Origin: Chloroflexales bacterium ZM16-3
GTDB taxonomy: Bacteria; Chloroflexota; Chloroflexia; Chloroflexales; Chloroflexaceae
Reading direction: 5' to 3'
DNA length: 40,338 nucleotides
Assembly (NCBI GenBank): GCA_004138175.2
Contig: RYFE02000045.1
Span: 1-40,338 of the forward strand
In this document: one piece after another, positions 7,391-15,861 of the stretch
Position numbering within the stretch: the stretch's first letter is position 1
How the letters are laid out: each line of letters starts with the position of its first letter
Notes under the pieces: generated by a model
The model's input: only the letters and a program-made list of their open reading frames with translations
Database searches by the model: none
Told to the model about the DNA's origin: nothing
Translations under genes and position numbers: made by a program

Positions 7391-7718
7391 GGACGGAGAC
7401 ACCGTCAGGACGACGGTGATGGGAATCCCCAGGATGCCTCAGCAGCAGCCCACACCCCGCAAGGGGACGGAGACATAGCATCGGTAGCGCTCGCCGGCCC
7501 CAGATCGTCAACTCAGTAGATGCCAACACCCCGCGAGGGGACGGAGACTGGGCCGGGTTGAGCGGTCGATGGTCCGGCCAGAAGCCCTCAGCAGCTGCCA
7601 ACACCCCGCGAGGGGACGGAGACCCAAAGCCCCACTGGGCAATGAGGTTGGCGTTATTGACCTCAGCAGCTGCCAACGCCCCGCGAGGGGACGGAGACAT
7701 CATTCCACTATGCGCTTC

Positions 7719-7745
7719 TTTCCACTCGCCCAGGCGTGCTACAAT
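7719..7745 (+). promoter_or_regulatory. Possible promoter of the DUF4058 gene
   Basis: A -10-like TACAAT (7740-7745) lies 28 bp before the start codon at 7773. The best -35 candidate, TTTCCA (7719-7724), has a short 15-bp spacer, so the -35 assignment is weak. Confidence 0.4.
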
Positions 7746-7772
7746 ATCTCCAATCGCGCATGGAGGACACCG

Positions 7773-8543
7773 ATGGAGACGCCATTCCCCGGGATGGACC
7801 CCTACCTGGAGCAGCCGGCCATCTGGCCCGATCTCCACAATAGCCTGATCGTCGCCCTGCGCGACGACCTGGCCCCGCAGCTGCGCCCGCGCTACTATGT
7901 CGCGATCGAGGAGCGCACCTACACCGTCGAGCCGGGCGACCTGCTGCTCGCCGGGCGCGCCGACGTGGCGGTGGTCGGCCCGGCCTACGGCGCGGCGGAC
8001 CCCGGCTCCGAGCGCGCCGATTCCGGCGGGGTGGTGGTCTCGGTCGATATGCCCGACGAGGTGCGCGAGACCTACCTGGAGGTGCGGTCGGCCAGCGGCG
8101 AGGTCGTCACCCTGGTCGAGATCCTCTCGCCGACCAACAAGCGCCCCGGCGAGGGCCGCGGCCTCTACCTGCGCAAGCGCCGCTCGGTGATCGGCACGCT
8201 GACCCACCTGGTCGAGATCGACCTGCTGCGGGCCGGCGCGCCCATGCCAGTCTCGGGCTGGGCCGGCCAGAGCGACTACCGGATCATGATCAGCCGGGGC
8301 GACCGGCGCCCGCGCGCCCTGCTGCTGCCCTTCGGCGTCCGCCAGGCCATCCCCAGCTTCGCCCTGCCGCTGCTCCCCGGCGACGCGGAGCCCGCCGTTG
8401 ATCTTGGCGCGCTGCTGCGCGCGCTGTATGATCGCGGCGGCTACGACCTGCGCCTGCGCTACGCCGACCCCGCCGACCCGCCCCTGGCGGGCGATGATTC
8501 TGCCTGGGCCGATGACCTGCTCCGCGCGGCTGGGCTACGCTGA
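7773..8543 (+). CDS. DUF4058 family protein
   Basis: 256 aa from the ATG at 7773, which has ggagga at 7762-7767; the longer open frame only reads through CRISPR repeats. The N-terminus ETPFPGMDPYLEQPAIWPDLH is the hallmark of DUF4058 (PFPGMDPYLE-x-P-x-x-W-x-x-H). It is followed by RYYVAIEERTY and an internal VTLVEILSPTNKRPGEGRGLY block, also typical of the family. The biochemical role of DUF4058 proteins is unknown; the EILSPxNK block vaguely recalls nuclease-fold motifs, which is speculation. The gene begins only 74 bp after the last CRISPR repeat and appears to be a single transcription unit. Confidence 0.88.
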   Translation: METPFPGMDPYLEQPAIWPDLHNSLIVALRDDLAPQLRPRYYVAIEERTYTVEPGDLLLAGRADVAVVGPAYGAADPGSERADSGGVVVSVDMPDEVRETYLEVRSASGEVVTLVEILSPTNKRPGEGRGLYLRKRRSVIGTLTHLVEIDLLRAGAPMPVSGWAGQSDYRIMISRGDRRPRALLLPFGVRQAIPSFALPLLPGDAEPAVDLGALLRALYDRGGYDLRLRYADPADPPLAGDDSAWADDLLRAAGLR

Positions 8544-8702
8544 TACGCCTGGGTGCCAGCGAGGCGCTGATCAACCTCCTCGTCTGTGGGCACGCGATCT
8601 CCTCCTGATGTGGCGCGTCATGTCTCGTGCAGGATAGCACGCCTGGGCCGCCGCGAGCCGTGGTAGGATAGGGCCAGCCGGACAATCGATCTGGGAGGAG
8701 CC

Positions 8703-9593
8703 ATGCCCACCTACCCCTATATGCTCGTCGACGCCTTCACCGACCGCCCGCTCGGCGGCAACCCATGCGCGGTGATCTTTGACGCCGACCCGCTCGACGC
8801 CCCCACCATGCAGGCCATCGCCCGCGAGATGAACCTGTCGGAGACCGCATTTGTGCACCGCTCGGCGGTGGCCGACGTGGGCGCCCGCTACTTCACGCCG
8901 GTCGAGGAGATCCCGCTCGCCGGACACCCGACCATCGCCACGATCATCGCCCTCGTCGACGCCGGCCGGATCGCCCTCGCCGGCGATACGACCCACCTCA
9001 GCCTGGAGCTGCCCGCCGGCGTGATCCCGATCGTCATCTACGCCGAGGGCGGCCAGGCCCGCCGCGTCGTGATGAGCCAACTTGCGCCGCGTTTCCTGGC
9101 GGTCTATGACCCGGCGGAGGTGCTGCCGGCCTTCGGGCTGCGCGCCGAGGACGTCATGCCCGGCGCGCCCGTCCAGACGGTGAGCACCGGCACGCCGCAG
9201 CTGATGATCCCGCTGCGCGACCACGCGGCCCTGCGCCGCGCCCGCGTGGATCCGGCCGCCTTCGTCGCGCTGCGCGCGCGGGGCGACTTCTTCAGCCCAC
9301 ACCTGTTCTGCCTGGGCGGGGCGACGGCGGTGGGGCGCACCTTCGCGCGGCACTTCGGCCTGCCGCCGGACACGCCCGAGGACCCCTTCACCGGCTCGGC
9401 GACGGGCGGCATGGCCGCCTACCTCTGGCACCACGGCCTGATCGACGTGCCAACGTGGGTGGCCGAGCAGGGCCACTGGATGGGCCGCCCCGGCCAGGCG
9501 ACGGTCGCGGTGGTCGGCCCGCCTGCGGCGATCCGCACCGTGCAGGTGGGCGGCGGCGCGGTGGTGCTCATCCGGGGCGAGCTGCAGCTGTAG
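8703..9593 (+). CDS. PhzF/PhzC family epimerase/isomerase
   Basis: 296 aa with a strong ribosome-binding site (gggaggag ending at 8700). The N-terminus YPYMLVDAFTDRPLGGNPCAV and the motif MNLSETAFV with Glu47 match the PhzF family, in which this Glu is the acid/base catalyst. FTPVEEIPLAGHPT (start of the second conserved block) and EDPFTGSATGG near the C-terminus are also typical. Length fits the usual 260-300 aa two-domain DAP-epimerase-like fold. No phenazine genes are nearby, so the substrate cannot be given; most such proteins are orphan isomerases of small metabolites. The gene is convergent with the methyltransferase downstream, with a 36-bp gap. Confidence 0.92.
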   Translation: MPTYPYMLVDAFTDRPLGGNPCAVIFDADPLDAPTMQAIAREMNLSETAFVHRSAVADVGARYFTPVEEIPLAGHPTIATIIALVDAGRIALAGDTTHLSLELPAGVIPIVIYAEGGQARRVVMSQLAPRFLAVYDPAEVLPAFGLRAEDVMPGAPVQTVSTGTPQLMIPLRDHAALRRARVDPAAFVALRARGDFFSPHLFCLGGATAVGRTFARHFGLPPDTPEDPFTGSATGGMAAYLWHHGLIDVPTWVAEQGHWMGRPGQATVAVVGPPAAIRTVQVGGGAVVLIRGELQL

Positions 9594-9629
9594 GGCCGGC
9601 GCGACCCGACGCTGACCTTTGCGGGATGA

Positions 9630-10421
9630 TCACGGTTGATCACCCAGGCGCGCGACCAGGTGGGTGAAGCGGGCGATCTGGCGGTAGGGGTCGCGCCCGC
9701 TCAGCGCGAGCTCCAGCGCCTCCAGCGGCGCGGCGAAGGCCGGGTCGGCCTTGCGCGCGTTGTCGGCCAGGTAGTCGTTCACGCAGCGGATGCCGTAGTG
9801 GGCCACCACGGTGAGCCCGGCCGCCTCCAGCCAGCCGCGCAGCTCGGCCAGATCGTAGCGATGCACATCTACGTCAAACACGACCGTGCGGGCGACCGGC
9901 GCGGTCAGGGCCGCCAGCGCCGCCGCCGGGTCGGCCTGGATGAGGGCGGCGCGCAGCACCTCGGAGACCGGGTTGGCCGTAATCAGCGAGAGCACCCCAC
10001 TGGCGCGCAGCAGCCCGCGCAGGATGCGCAGCGCGCCGGCCGCGTCATCGAGGTACTGCACCACGTTATGACAGAGGATCAGGTCGAAGCGCGCGGGGCC
10101 GAGCTGCGCGGGGAGGTCGGCGAGGGCGGCGTGGATGGTGGCGACCTGATCGGCGAGGCCAGCATCGTCCGCCGCATGGCGGGCCTCCGCGAGCATGGCG
10201 GCGGAGTAGTCCGCGACGGTCACGTGGTGGCCCTGGGCGGCGAGGGGCAGGGCGTCGGCGCCATTGCCGCCGCCGATATCGAGCACCTGGAGCGGGCCGG
10301 TCGGCAGGTGGCGGGCCAGGTTGGCCTGGCCGACCCGGTAGCGCAGCCGCATCCAGGGCTCGCCCTGGAGCTGCTTCCAGGCGGCGATGTGATCGTCAAA
10401 GGTCTCGGGTGGGGTGGTCAT
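9630..10421 (-). CDS. Class I SAM-dependent methyltransferase (CmoM/SmtA-like)
   Basis: 263 aa from the ATG complementary to 10419-10421, with aggag about 8 bp upstream; the frame stays open further upstream, but without a better start. Motif I is VLDIGGGNGADALPLA, followed by VTVADYSAAML (acidic residue after strand 2) and FDLILCHNVVQYLDD (post-motif IV). The overall pattern, including the HYGIRCVNDYL segment and the C-terminal DPYRQIARFTHLVAR, resembles CmoM-type tRNA wobble-uridine methyltransferases, which have a similar end. Function in tRNA modification is plausible but not proven from sequence; another small-molecule methyltransferase is possible. Confidence 0.82.
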   Translation of the reverse strand: MTTPPETFDDHIAAWKQLQGEPWMRLRYRVGQANLARHLPTGPLQVLDIGGGNGADALPLAAQGHHVTVADYSAAMLAEARHAADDAGLADQVATIHAALADLPAQLGPARFDLILCHNVVQYLDDAAGALRILRGLLRASGVLSLITANPVSEVLRAALIQADPAAALAALTAPVARTVVFDVDVHRYDLAELRGWLEAAGLTVVAHYGIRCVNDYLADNARKADPAFAAPLEALELALSGRDPYRQIARFTHLVARLGDQP

Positions 10422-10568
10422 CGAGGGCGCTCCTGATTGCATGATCATCGGTATCACCCACGGTAGCATATCCTGCCAATCCCGCACGATGATAGCGCGC
10501 TGGCGCGGGGCTGAGGGCCGCTGTGTGCTATGATTCCGGGCACGGATTCGCCGTATGGAGCGGTTCGG

Positions 10569-11777
10569 ATGGGTATCGCTGGCGCAGATCGCACCATTAT
10601 TCACCTCGACCTCGACCAGTTCTTCTGTGCGGTCGAGGAGCAGCGCGACCCGACGCTGAAAGGGGTGCCTTTCGCGGTGGGTGGGCGACCGGAGGGACGG
10701 GGAGTCGTGGCCTCGGCGTCCTACGCGGCGCGGGCCTTCGGGGTACGCTCTGCTATGCCGATGGCTCACGCGGTGCGGCTGTGTCCGGCGCTGATCACCG
10801 TGCGGCCGGATTTTCCGGCCTATCGCGCCGCATCCCAGGCGGTGATGGAGCGGCTGCACGCGCTGACCGAGCTGGTCGAGCAGATCTCGATCGACGAGGC
10901 CTTTCTCGATGTGACCACCCTCGGCGAGCCCGGCGCGATGATCGCCTCCCGGCTCCAGGCCAGCGTCCGCGATGCGCTAGGCCTCTCCTGCTCGGTTGGG
11001 GTGGCGACCAACAAGCTGGTGGCCAAGATCGCCACCGATGTCGGCAAGGGCATGGCCCGCAGCGGCGCGCTGCCACACGCGATCTGCGTGGTGCCACCGG
11101 GCGAGGAGGCGGCCTTCTTGGCCCCGCTGCCTGCCGACGCGCTCTGGGGCGTCGGCCCGAAGACCGCCGAGCGGCTGGCGGGGATGGGCATCCTGACCAT
11201 CGGCGACCTGGCGGCCTGGCCCGCCGACGACCTGGCCCGCCGCTTCGGTCAGCACGGCGAGGATCTGACCCGCCACGCGCGTGGCATCGACCAGCGCCCG
11301 ATCGTCACCGAGCGGGCGGCCAAGTCGATCTCCCAGGAGACCACGTTCGCGCACGATGTGGTCGATCGAGCCAGCCTGGAGCGGACGATCCGCGCCCAGG
11401 CGACGGAGGTGGCGACGAAGTTGCGCCGCAAGGAGCTGATGGGCACGACGGTGAAGATCAAGATCCGCTGGCCGGACTTCACCACGCCGACCCGCCAGCT
11501 CACCCTGCGCCAGCCGACCGACGAGGCCGAGACGATCATCAATGCGGCCATGCGGCTATTCGGCCAGATCTGGAGCCGCGACCAGCCGGTACGCCTAATC
11601 GGCGTGGGCGTAAGCGGGCTCGGCACGCCGCCGCGCCAGCTCAGCCTGTGGGATCTCCTGGGGCCTGAAGAGCAGGCCCGCCAGGCACGGCTGCGCGCCG
11701 CCGTGGACGCCCTGCACGCCCGCTTCGGCACCGGCTTCGCCCGGCGCGAGGGCGAAATGCACGAGGAACAGGGATAG
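10569..11777 (+). CDS. dinB: DNA polymerase IV (Y-family translesion polymerase)
   Basis: 402 aa. The start at 10569 is preferred because the upstream in-frame ATG at 10530 lies inside a -10-like TATGAT (10529-10534), and ggag precedes 10569 at suitable distance. Catalytic residues are visible: Asp14 or Asp16 in HLDLDQFF, and Asp109/Glu110 in SIDEAFLDVT. Other family marks are SYAARAFGVRSAMP (finger), SVGVATNKLVAKIATD, the helix-hairpin-helix VGPKTAERLAGMGI, and a C-terminal little-finger domain with TVKIKIRWPDFTTPTRQ. The enzyme copies past damaged bases and is error-prone. The C-terminus has LSLWDLL, a candidate sliding-clamp-binding motif (QLSLWDLL). Confidence 0.95.
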   Translation: MGIAGADRTIIHLDLDQFFCAVEEQRDPTLKGVPFAVGGRPEGRGVVASASYAARAFGVRSAMPMAHAVRLCPALITVRPDFPAYRAASQAVMERLHALTELVEQISIDEAFLDVTTLGEPGAMIASRLQASVRDALGLSCSVGVATNKLVAKIATDVGKGMARSGALPHAICVVPPGEEAAFLAPLPADALWGVGPKTAERLAGMGILTIGDLAAWPADDLARRFGQHGEDLTRHARGIDQRPIVTERAAKSISQETTFAHDVVDRASLERTIRAQATEVATKLRRKELMGTTVKIKIRWPDFTTPTRQLTLRQPTDEAETIINAAMRLFGQIWSRDQPVRLIGVGVSGLGTPPRQLSLWDLLGPEEQARQARLRAAVDALHARFGTGFARREGEMHEEQG

Positions 11778-11828
11778 GAGCAGTTGATGTACTTCGAACA
11801 TAGCCTGGTAATCTCATATACAAGCGCA

Positions 11829-11927
11829 GAGCGCAGAGCGCAAAACAGCTATGCGGACAGAACGGTTGAGCCAGCATTGGCGCGCCCGATCACGTTCTGA
11901 TGCGATCCTGTTCTACGCTCTGCGCTC
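11829..11927. repeat. Inverted repeat between convergent genes
   Basis: gagcgcagagcg (11829-11840) and cgctctgcgctc (11916-11927) are perfect complements separated by 75 bp; further gcagagc/gctctgc copies flank both arms. It lies between the ends of dinB (+) and the DUF488 gene (-). It may act as a two-way terminator, although the loop is long and there is no T-run, or be a dispersed repeat. Confidence 0.5.
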
Positions 11928-11946
11928 AGCTGCTCTGCGCTCAGCC

Positions 11947-12387
11947 CTAGAGCCCCGGCAGCGTGAGCTGGCCGCCGTCGTCGCGCAGGGCGCGCGGCGG
12001 CGCGAACAGATGTACGACGGGAGCGCCCAGCCGCCCGGCGAGGAAGTCGGCCGCTAGGGCGCGATGGCAGCGCTGCGGGTCGGCGCAGCCGCAGAGCAGG
12101 GCTACCGGCCCACGGGCGAGCAGGGCGGCGATGGGGCCGACGGCGCGCTCGGGATCGGCGAGCGCGGCCGGGCCGCCGGTGAAGGCGTTGCGGTTACCCA
12201 GGGCGGGCAGGTGGACGTAGGCCGCGCCCATCAGCTCGACCAGGGCGTCCTTCCGCCACTGCGGCGACTTCGAGGTGGGCGCGATCCGCACATCGACCAG
12301 CGTCGCCCCCAGATCGCTAATCGCGTCGCGCAGGCCGACCGGCGCCCAGCCCGCGTAGCCGATGGTGTAGATGGTCATCTGGTGCAT
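11947..12387 (-). CDS. DUF488 family protein
   Basis: 146 aa (or 143 from the second Met). It begins TIYTIGYAGW, has LVDVRIAPTSK after the first helix, and ends with LLCGCADPQRCHRALAADFL. The Tyr-Thr-Ile-Gly-Tyr start and the C-x-C...CHR cluster are diagnostic of DUF488, a small widespread family of unknown function sometimes linked to DNA repair or restriction loci. It is convergent with dinB and divergent from the YbaK-like gene, with a 110-bp shared upstream region. Length is typical for the family. Confidence 0.9.
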   Translation of the reverse strand: MHQMTIYTIGYAGWAPVGLRDAISDLGATLVDVRIAPTSKSPQWRKDALVELMGAAYVHLPALGNRNAFTGGPAALADPERAVGPIAALLARGPVALLCGCADPQRCHRALAADFLAGRLGAPVVHLFAPPRALRDDGGQLTLPGL

Positions 12388-12497
12388 AGTCGCTCACTCC
12401 CGCGCGGGCAGATCCCGCACGCCGTGCATCCATGCTACCATAGCGATGTGTGACGATGGATTGAGCCTCGTGCTGAGCGGCGAGCGAAGGAGGAAGG

Positions 12498-12974
12498 ATG
12501 GCTGAGCTGAGCGGATCGGCCCAGCGCGTGCAGGATGCGCTGACCCAGCTGGGGATTGTCGGCACCGTGGTCAGGCTGCCTGCCAGCACACGCACCGCGC
12601 CCGAGGCGGCGGCTGCCGTCGGCTGCCAGGTCGGCCAGATCGCCAAGTCGCTGGTCTTCCGGGCGACCAGTAGCGACACGCCGATCCTGGTGATCGCCAG
12701 CGGGTCCAACCGGGTCAACGAGGCCCGGCTGGCGGAACTGGTCGGCGAGCCGATCGGCAAGGCGGACGCCGCGTTCGTCCGCGCCCACACCGGCTACGCC
12801 ATCGGCGGGGTCGCGCCGGTCGGGCACCCGCGCCCGCTGCGCACCTTCATCGACGCCGATCTGCTCGCGTATGCCGAGATCTGGGCGGCGGCCGGGACGC
12901 CCGACAGTGTCTTCGCGCTGGCCCCCGCCGATCTCTCGCGCCTGACCGGCGGTGAGGTCGCGACGCTGACCTGA
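12498..12974 (+). CDS. YbaK/ProX-type aminoacyl-tRNA deacylase
   Basis: 158 aa with a very strong ribosome-binding site (aaggaggaagg ending at 12497). Visible motifs are GQIAKSLVFRA with the conserved Lys of the editing site, VIASGSNRVNEARLAELVGEPIGKAD, and GYAIGGVAPVGHPRPL, which is the signature of the YbaK/ProRS-INS superfamily. These stand-alone proteins hydrolyse mischarged tRNA (commonly Cys- or Ala-tRNAPro). Which tRNA is edited cannot be told here. It is the first of four co-directional genes, with 19 bp to the next start. Confidence 0.92.
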   Translation: MAELSGSAQRVQDALTQLGIVGTVVRLPASTRTAPEAAAAVGCQVGQIAKSLVFRATSSDTPILVIASGSNRVNEARLAELVGEPIGKADAAFVRAHTGYAIGGVAPVGHPRPLRTFIDADLLAYAEIWAAAGTPDSVFALAPADLSRLTGGEVATLT

Positions 12975-12993
12975 TGACGCGGGAGACCCTTTG

Positions 12994-13800
12994 ATGCAGC
13001 TTGATGCCTACCTCACGCGGATCGGCTATACGGGCGCGCTCCGGCCCGACCTCGCCACGCTGTGCGCGCTGCACCGCGCGCATCTGCTGGCCATCCCCTA
13101 CGAGAACCTGGATATCCACCTGGGCCGTCGGCTGACCCTCGACCTCCCGCAGATCTTCGCCAAGTTGGTAGACGCGCGGCGCGGCGGCTGGTGCTACGAG
13201 ATGAACGGCCTCTTCGCCTGGGCGCTGCGCCAGATCGGCTTTCGTGTCCGCCTGCTGTCCGGCACGGTTGGCCGGGCCAGCGAGGGCGACACGGTCGAGG
13301 GCAATCATCTGGTGCTGCTGGTCGAGCTGGATCAGCCCTATCTGACCGATGTCGGCTTTGGCAACGGGCTTCTGGAGCCGCTGCCGCTGGTCGCCGGGCG
13401 CTACCACCAGGGGTTCCTGACCTATGCGCTGACCACAGACGACACGCGCTGGCACTTCCAGAACCACGCGCACGGCGGGCCGGGGTTCGACCTGCGGCTG
13501 ACGCCGCATCGCCTCGCCGACTTCGCCGCCGCGTGTCACGCCCTCCAGACCGTACCGACCTCGGGCTTTGTCCGCACGACCGTCTGCCACCGCTTCACGC
13601 TGACGGGGATTGTCTCGCTGCGCGGGGCGGTGCTGACCGAGGTGCGGGCGGAGGGGCTCGCGCGCCGCACGATCATCGACGCGGCGGCGTATGCGTCGGT
13701 GCTGCGGGAGCAGTTTGGCCTGGACATCCCCCAGGTCGCCGCGCTCTGGGAGGACATCTGGAGTCGACACCTGGCGTGGCTCGCCACGCAGGCTGCGTAG
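12994..13800 (+). CDS. nat: Arylamine N-acetyltransferase
   Basis: 268 aa from the ATG at 12994 (a TTG lies just before). The thiol-transferase triad is present: Cys67 in RRGGWCYEMNGLF, His105 in GNHLVLLVEL and Asp119 in LTDVGFGN. HLLAIPYENLDIHLGR at the N-terminus is the usual family signature. NATs move an acetyl group from acetyl-CoA to arylamines or hydrazines; the native substrate is unknown. Length (about 270-280 aa) is normal. It lies in an operon-like run between the YbaK-like and SGNH-hydrolase genes. Confidence 0.95.
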   Translation: MQLDAYLTRIGYTGALRPDLATLCALHRAHLLAIPYENLDIHLGRRLTLDLPQIFAKLVDARRGGWCYEMNGLFAWALRQIGFRVRLLSGTVGRASEGDTVEGNHLVLLVELDQPYLTDVGFGNGLLEPLPLVAGRYHQGFLTYALTTDDTRWHFQNHAHGGPGFDLRLTPHRLADFAAACHALQTVPTSGFVRTTVCHRFTLTGIVSLRGAVLTEVRAEGLARRTIIDAAAYASVLREQFGLDIPQVAALWEDIWSRHLAWLATQAA

Positions 13801-13830
13801 ACCGCTTGCACGGTATCGAGGAGTCCCACG

Positions 13831-14424
13831 ATGCCCGATCCGCATCCAAACGCAGGCGCTGCCGCGCCGCCCCGGCGGGTGGTCTTCTTCGGCGACTCGC
13901 GCGCGGACTGGTGGCAGGTTCCGGTGCTGCCGGGCTTTCAGTGTGTCGCGGTCGGCGTCCCCGGCGCCTCGGCGGCCTATCTGGCGCGGCGCTTCCCGGC
14001 GATGGTCGCGCCCCTGCGGCCAGACATCGTCGTGGTGCAGCTGGGCGTGAACGACCTGACCGGGCTGACGGCGCGCGCATCGGATCGCGACCAGGTGCTG
14101 GCGACGACCTGCGCGGCGATTACGGCGGTGGTCGCCGGCGGGCAGGCGCTCGGCGCGCGGGTGGTGCTGACGACGATCTTCCCGCTGGCGGGCGGGCCGC
14201 TGCCGGATCGCGCCGTGCAGGAGGCCATCGCTGCCGCCAACCAGAGTCTCCAGGCCCTGGCCGCCCCGGGCGTGCAGGTGCTCGACAGCGCGGCGGTGCT
14301 GGCCGGGGCCGACGGCTACGTGCGCCCCGCCTACGCCGAGGACGAGCTGCACCTCAGCCCGGCGGGCTACACGGCGCTCAACGCGGCCCTGGCACCACTG
14401 CTCGCGGCGGAGGGGAGGGAATGA
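13831..14424 (+). CDS. SGNH/GDSL-family hydrolase
   Basis: 197 aa with gaggag at 13818-13823. Block I is VVFFGDSRADWW (Ser nucleophile), block III is VQLGVNDLTG (Asn of the oxyanion hole), and block V is DELHLSPAGY (Asp and His of the triad). No signal peptide is apparent, so it is likely cytoplasmic. It would act as an esterase or lipase-like acyl hydrolase on an unknown substrate. Its stop overlaps the next start (ATGA), so the two are coupled. Confidence 0.92.
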   Translation: MPDPHPNAGAAAPPRRVVFFGDSRADWWQVPVLPGFQCVAVGVPGASAAYLARRFPAMVAPLRPDIVVVQLGVNDLTGLTARASDRDQVLATTCAAITAVVAGGQALGARVVLTTIFPLAGGPLPDRAVQEAIAAANQSLQALAAPGVQVLDSAAVLAGADGYVRPAYAEDELHLSPAGYTALNAALAPLLAAEGRE

Positions 14425-14849
14425 CCGACTGGCAACAGGAGGTGCTCCAGACCGCGCGGGTGGCCCGGCTGGCCACGGTGGACGCCCAGGGCCAGCCCCA
14501 CGTCGTGCCGATTGTGTTCGCCTACGACGGGCGGCGTCTTTACACGCCGCTGGACGGCAAGCCCAAGCAGGTCGCCCTCGACCGGCTCCAGCGGGTGAAA
14601 AACATCGCCGCGAATGACCAGGTGGCCGTCGTGGTTGATCACTACGACGAGGACTGGCAGCAGCTGGCCTGGGTGCAGCTGCGCGGGCGGGCGGCGGTGA
14701 TCACGGCGGGCGAGGACTACGACATCGGCCTCGCGCTGCTCCAGCGGAAGTACCCGCAGTACATGGCGATGCCACTCGACGGGTGCCCGCTGATTGTCGT
14801 GCAGGTCGCGCGGCTGCGGAGCTGGCGGGCGGCGGATGCGACCGCGTAG
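14421..14849 (+). CDS. PPOX-class F420/flavin-dependent oxidoreductase
   Basis: 142 aa, starting in ATGA overlap with the SGNH gene. The split-barrel fold is indicated by VARLATVDAQGQPHVVPIVFAY followed by RLYTPLDGKPK and a later VQLRGRAAVI strand. It matches the small PPOX-class enzymes (TIGR03668-like) that bind F420 or FMN. Substrate is unknown. It closes a four-gene run with the YbaK-like, NAT and SGNH genes. Confidence 0.88.
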   Translation: MTDWQQEVLQTARVARLATVDAQGQPHVVPIVFAYDGRRLYTPLDGKPKQVALDRLQRVKNIAANDQVAVVVDHYDEDWQQLAWVQLRGRAAVITAGEDYDIGLALLQRKYPQYMAMPLDGCPLIVVQVARLRSWRAADATA

Positions 14850-14878
14850 CGATGCGTACCCGGCGATCTGCAGCCGGT

Positions 14879-15082
14879 TTATTCCACTTTCCCCTTGAAC
14901 GTCGCGTAGATGGCCATCGCATGGCCTCGGCCAAGCCCAAAGTCTTCTTTGAGCCAGGCGACGATTTCACCAGCTTTGATGCCTGGCTTGAGCAAGCCTT
15001 TCGCCTCAGCCAGCTGCCGAAAATCCTCCGGCGTCTTCCCCGTCTTCGCCTTGATGGTGTCAATATATGCCTGGAATGACAT
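14879..15082 (-). CDS. DUF4287 domain protein
   Basis: 67 aa with aggag 7 bp before the ATG. Nearly the whole protein is the DUF4287 consensus: SFQAYIDTIKAKTGKTPEDF at the start, GIKAGEIVAWLKEDFGLG in the middle and HAMAIYATFKG at the end. It is a small helical, probably cytoplasmic protein of unknown role. It ends 29 bp from the convergent PPOX gene. Confidence 0.92.
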   Translation of the reverse strand: MSFQAYIDTIKAKTGKTPEDFRQLAEAKGLLKPGIKAGEIVAWLKEDFGLGRGHAMAIYATFKGKVE

Positions 15083-15162
15083 CGATGCTCCTCTGCTCGC
15101 GCTGCGCGCGGTCTCTGCGGCAGCGTGAGCGCTTCGCGTATGTGATGCACGAATCTCGTGAC

Positions 15163-15834
15163 CTAGACTCCTCCGGATCGGTCGATCACATCCTTCAGAT
15201 CGCGGTCGTTCGGCGTGGCGTAGCGCAGGGTCTGCTCGCCGCGGCTATGGCGCATGATCCGCTGCACGGCGGCCAGACTGGCACCATCGTCGAGCAGGCG
15301 GTAGGCCAGGCTGTGGCGCAGCGCGTGCGGCGAGGCGGTCTCCAGGTCGTCGGCGGCCTCCCGCAGTTTCGTCGCCTTGTCGAGGCGCGGCTCCTTCTGG
15401 GCGGCGGCGCGCAGCTGGGCGGCGGCGCGAGCGGCGATCATCGTGAAGCGGTGACGGATGGTGCGCGTGCTGATACCGGCGCGGAAGGGGCGACCTGGGC
15501 GGGTGGACTCGACCACGCCGAGGAGCCGCTCGCGCTCGGCGGGGCTGCCGGCGGCGGGCAGGCCGTCGGGGCAGCGCAGCTCGGTGAGATAGCGCCGCAG
15601 CAGGCGCACCGCGTCGGCGTGGAGCGGGACGCGGCCGAACTTGCCGGCCTTGCCGGCGCGCACCGTGACCGTGCGCCCGTCGAGGTCGAGGTCGCGCAGC
15701 TGCACATCGGCAGCCTCCTCGCAAACACCGCCGCCAGCGCAGCACTGGCGCGCATCACAGATGCAGTATAGGATGTTGTGCTCCAAGCGCGGCCAGATCA
15801 CCGACATGCGGAGCGCATCAGGCGAGTGGGCCAT
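15163..15834 (-). pseudogene. Degenerate tyrosine recombinase/integrase remnant
   Basis: An open frame of 223 aa whose C-terminal part is a phage-integrase catalytic domain: DVQLRDLDLDGRTVTVRAGKAGKF (the Lys strand), SPHALRHSLAYRLLDDGA (H-x-x-R box), IMRHS (second His) and LRYATPND (Tyr nucleophile). The first catalytic Arg, expected just before EEAADVQL, appears to be replaced (GGVCEEAADV). The N-terminal core-binding domain is absent; the first 35 residues look unrelated. This suggests a decayed integrase left by a former mobile element. Confidence 0.7.
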
Positions 15835-15861
15835 GTGTCCTTGCGGTATGAGGAAAACTCA

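Larger units (their letters stand above)
5418..7698 (+). CRISPR. CRISPR array, 12 repeats (one split by an IS), 11 spacers
   Basis: Repeat length is 37 bp; it begins ctcagcagcagcccacac, contains ccccgcaagggg (a 4-bp stem with a GCAA loop) and ends acggagac. Intact repeats start at 5418, 5492, 5567, 5642, 5716, 5790, 5864, 7438, 7512, 7587 and 7662. Repeat 8 is split: 5937-5963 on the left and 7391-7400 on the right of an insertion sequence. Spacers are 37 or 38 bp, except spacer 7 (5901-5936, 36 bp). Repeats 10-12 are variants (ctcagcagctgccaac in the 5' half, ccccgcgagggg in the stem-loop). Orientation left to right is supported by the adjacent effector operon, the AT-richer leader at left, and drift at the right end. 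I saw no match between spacers and the rest of this window. Confidence 0.97.

Noticed and set aside
7569-7772. Upstream extension of the DUF4058 gene
   Set aside because: It reads through two CRISPR repeats; the family start ETPFPGMDPYLE begins at 7773.
13062-14849. 595-codon frame joining the NAT, SGNH and PPOX region
   Set aside because: It is out of frame with the NAT and SGNH genes and only its end is real (PPOX protein from 14421).
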